The notes beneath the pieces are model-generated. The model saw only the letters and a list, made by a program, of their open reading frames with translations, was not told the origin of the DNA and ran no database searches. A program made the position numbers and the translations under genes. A DNA stretch of 6,639 nucleotides from Syntrophomonadaceae bacterium (GTDB lineage: Bacteria; Bacillota_D; Dethiobacteria; DTU022), in NCBI GenBank assembly GCA_003564505.1, contig PXFD01000010.1, forward strand, positions 1-6,639, written 5' to 3'. Of the stretch, positions 6,236 to 6,639 are shown in pieces (positions within the stretch are counted from its first letter, which is position 1; every line of letters begins with the position of its first letter).

Positions 6236-6240
6236 ACCTC
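6236..6240 (-). promoter_or_regulatory. Ribosome binding site supporting the TTG start of birA
   Basis: On the minus strand GAGGT lies 6 nt upstream of TTG 6229-6227. With the in-frame TGA at 6241-6239 this fixes a non-ATG start; the next methionine codon lies far inside the protein. Confidence 0.75.
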
Positions 6241-6284
6241 ACATTTCCCAATAATAAATTACTTCTCATAATTAAGTCATAGAG

Positions 6285-6313
6285 ATCGTAACCTTAAAAA
6301 AGGCTATTGTCAA
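6285..6313 (-). promoter_or_regulatory. Sigma-A-type promoter of the birA-bioY operon
   Basis: On the minus strand a perfect -35 TTGACA (6313-6308) is followed after exactly 17 nt by TACGAT (6290-6285), four of six matches to the -10 consensus. Transcription would start near 6278, leaving a leader of about 48 nt before the TTG start. The -35 box lies inside one half of the BirA operator. Confidence 0.75.
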
Positions 6314-6341
6314 CCAGCGTTAGGTTAAAAATGGTTTACAA
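6307..6341. promoter_or_regulatory. BirA (biotin repressor) operator
   Basis: TTGTCAACC (6307-6315) and GGTTTACAA (6333-6341) form an inverted repeat with eight of nine bases complementary, matching the conserved BirA half-sites TTGTnAACC and GGTTnACAA. The extra flanking A (6306) and T (6342) extend the symmetry. The halves are 17 nt apart, slightly more than the 14-16 I recall as usual. The half nearest birA contains the -35 box of its promoter, so holo-BirA binding would block RNA polymerase. The site and the winged helix of BirA support each other. Confidence 0.8.
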
Positions 6342-6373
6342 TTACAGGTGAATAGATCCTGTTAGCGGGAAAA

Positions 6374-6405
6374 AAATGCTCAAAGCCTTACTATTAGGGG
6401 CTTTG
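6374..6405 (-). terminator. Rho-independent terminator-like hairpin, minus strand (inner of two)
   Basis: On the minus strand CAAAGCC (6405-6399) pairs perfectly with GGCTTTG (6387-6381) around an 11-nt loop, and after AGCA a run of seven T follows (6376 leftward to about 6370). No T-run follows in the plus sense, so it would stop leftward transcription before the birA promoter. Confidence 0.6.
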
Positions 6406-6449
6406 CAGGATTAAAGGATTTATTTCACTTTTGCAGTAAACTTAGATTA

Positions 6450-6480
6450 GAAAAAAATGACGCAGTTAGAAAACTGCGCC
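6450..6480 (-). terminator. Rho-independent terminator, minus strand (outer of two)
   Basis: On the minus strand CGCAGTT (6478-6472) pairs with AACTGCG (6467-6461) around a four-base loop, and TCA then a run of seven T (6457-6451) follows. This is the cleanest terminator in the window. It implies a transcript coming from the right, yet no minus-strand gene is recognisable before the window edge. Confidence 0.7.
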
Positions 6481-6639
6481 AGGTCAATATATATAAAAAG
6501 AGGGGGTCAACTCGCTTATTATTATAAGGTTGAAATATTACAGCAATATTACAATGAGGTATATTTTTATTACATTGCTAAATTTTAAATATTCTTATGT
6601 CCCGCAAGCTTATTATTAGTGCTATTATTAACCGGGTTA
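6481..6639. other. AT-rich noncoding right edge
   Basis: I see no convincing gene here. The stretch is strongly AT-rich. It has a nine-base direct repeat AATATTACA at 6534-6542 and 6545-6553 (period 11) and GGTCAA at 6482-6487 and 6506-6511. Two minus-strand frames stay open from the right edge for 18 to 20 codons before TAA or TAG, so the tail of a leftward gene ending before the terminators is possible but not shown. A plus-strand ATG at 6597 runs open to the edge but has no ribosome binding site. Confidence 0.4.

Noticed and set aside
6530..6619. Small plus-strand open frame from TTG 6530 (internal ATG 6554) to TAG
   Set aside because: About 29 codons of AT-rich sequence, an AAGG motif touching the TTG with no spacer, and no recognisable peptide family.
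6597..6639. ATG at 6597 open to the right edge (MSRKLIIS...)
   Set aside because: No Shine-Dalgarno sequence precedes it and only 14 codons are visible; it could be the start of a gene to the right but this cannot be supported.

Overview
The window looks like chromosomal DNA of an anaerobic, low-to-moderate GC Gram-positive bacterium (Bacillota, Clostridia/Peptococcia-like). The evidence is the Bacillota-style YsxC/EngB, a radical-dehydratase-type activator ATPase (HgdC/BcrAD family), a nickel-pincer LarA protein, a clostridial-type class II aldolase, and a BirA with an N-terminal DNA-binding domain next to BioY. This is inference from gene content; I cannot name a species. I see no mobile element, CRISPR array, rRNA or tRNA.

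Left block, plus strand (1-2080): the 3' end of lon (protease domain with the Ser-Lys dyad), then engB (ribosome-assembly GTPase), then a CoA-enzyme activase of the HgdC/BcrAD/BadFG type. Gaps are 31 and 16 nt, so the three are probably co-transcribed. An AT-rich hairpin with a T-run sits on the activase stop codon. The activase has both cluster cysteines but no dehydratase or reductase subunits in view.

Middle block, plus strand (2081-4598): a candidate promoter and palindrome precede a class II fructose-bisphosphate aldolase (fba). After a 178-nt gap holding an imperfect hairpin comes a LarA-family nickel-dependent racemase/epimerase that keeps every active-site residue I know of in Lactiplantibacillus plantarum LarA. 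No larB, larC or larE is present here.

Right block, minus strand (4702-6313): birA (biotin-protein ligase and repressor) followed by bioY (biotin-specific S component of an ECF transporter), overlapping by 17 nt. Upstream of birA is a textbook-like BirA operator whose promoter-proximal half contains the TTGACA -35 box. This is a compact biotin-uptake and biotin-attachment module that probably represses itself when biotin is plentiful.

Right edge (about 6345-6639): no convincing gene. It holds two hairpins each followed by a T-run in the minus-strand sense, which look like tandem terminators for something transcribed leftward from beyond the window, and an AT-rich stretch with short direct repeats.

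For engB, the activase, fba and larA the longest open frame starts 3 to 9 nt too early, on top of or too close to the ribosome binding site; I chose the downstream ATG for each. I did not find a clearly new biological system. The items most worth checking are the orphan activase, the substrate of the LarA protein, the BirA operator with its slightly long spacer, and the unexplained right edge.
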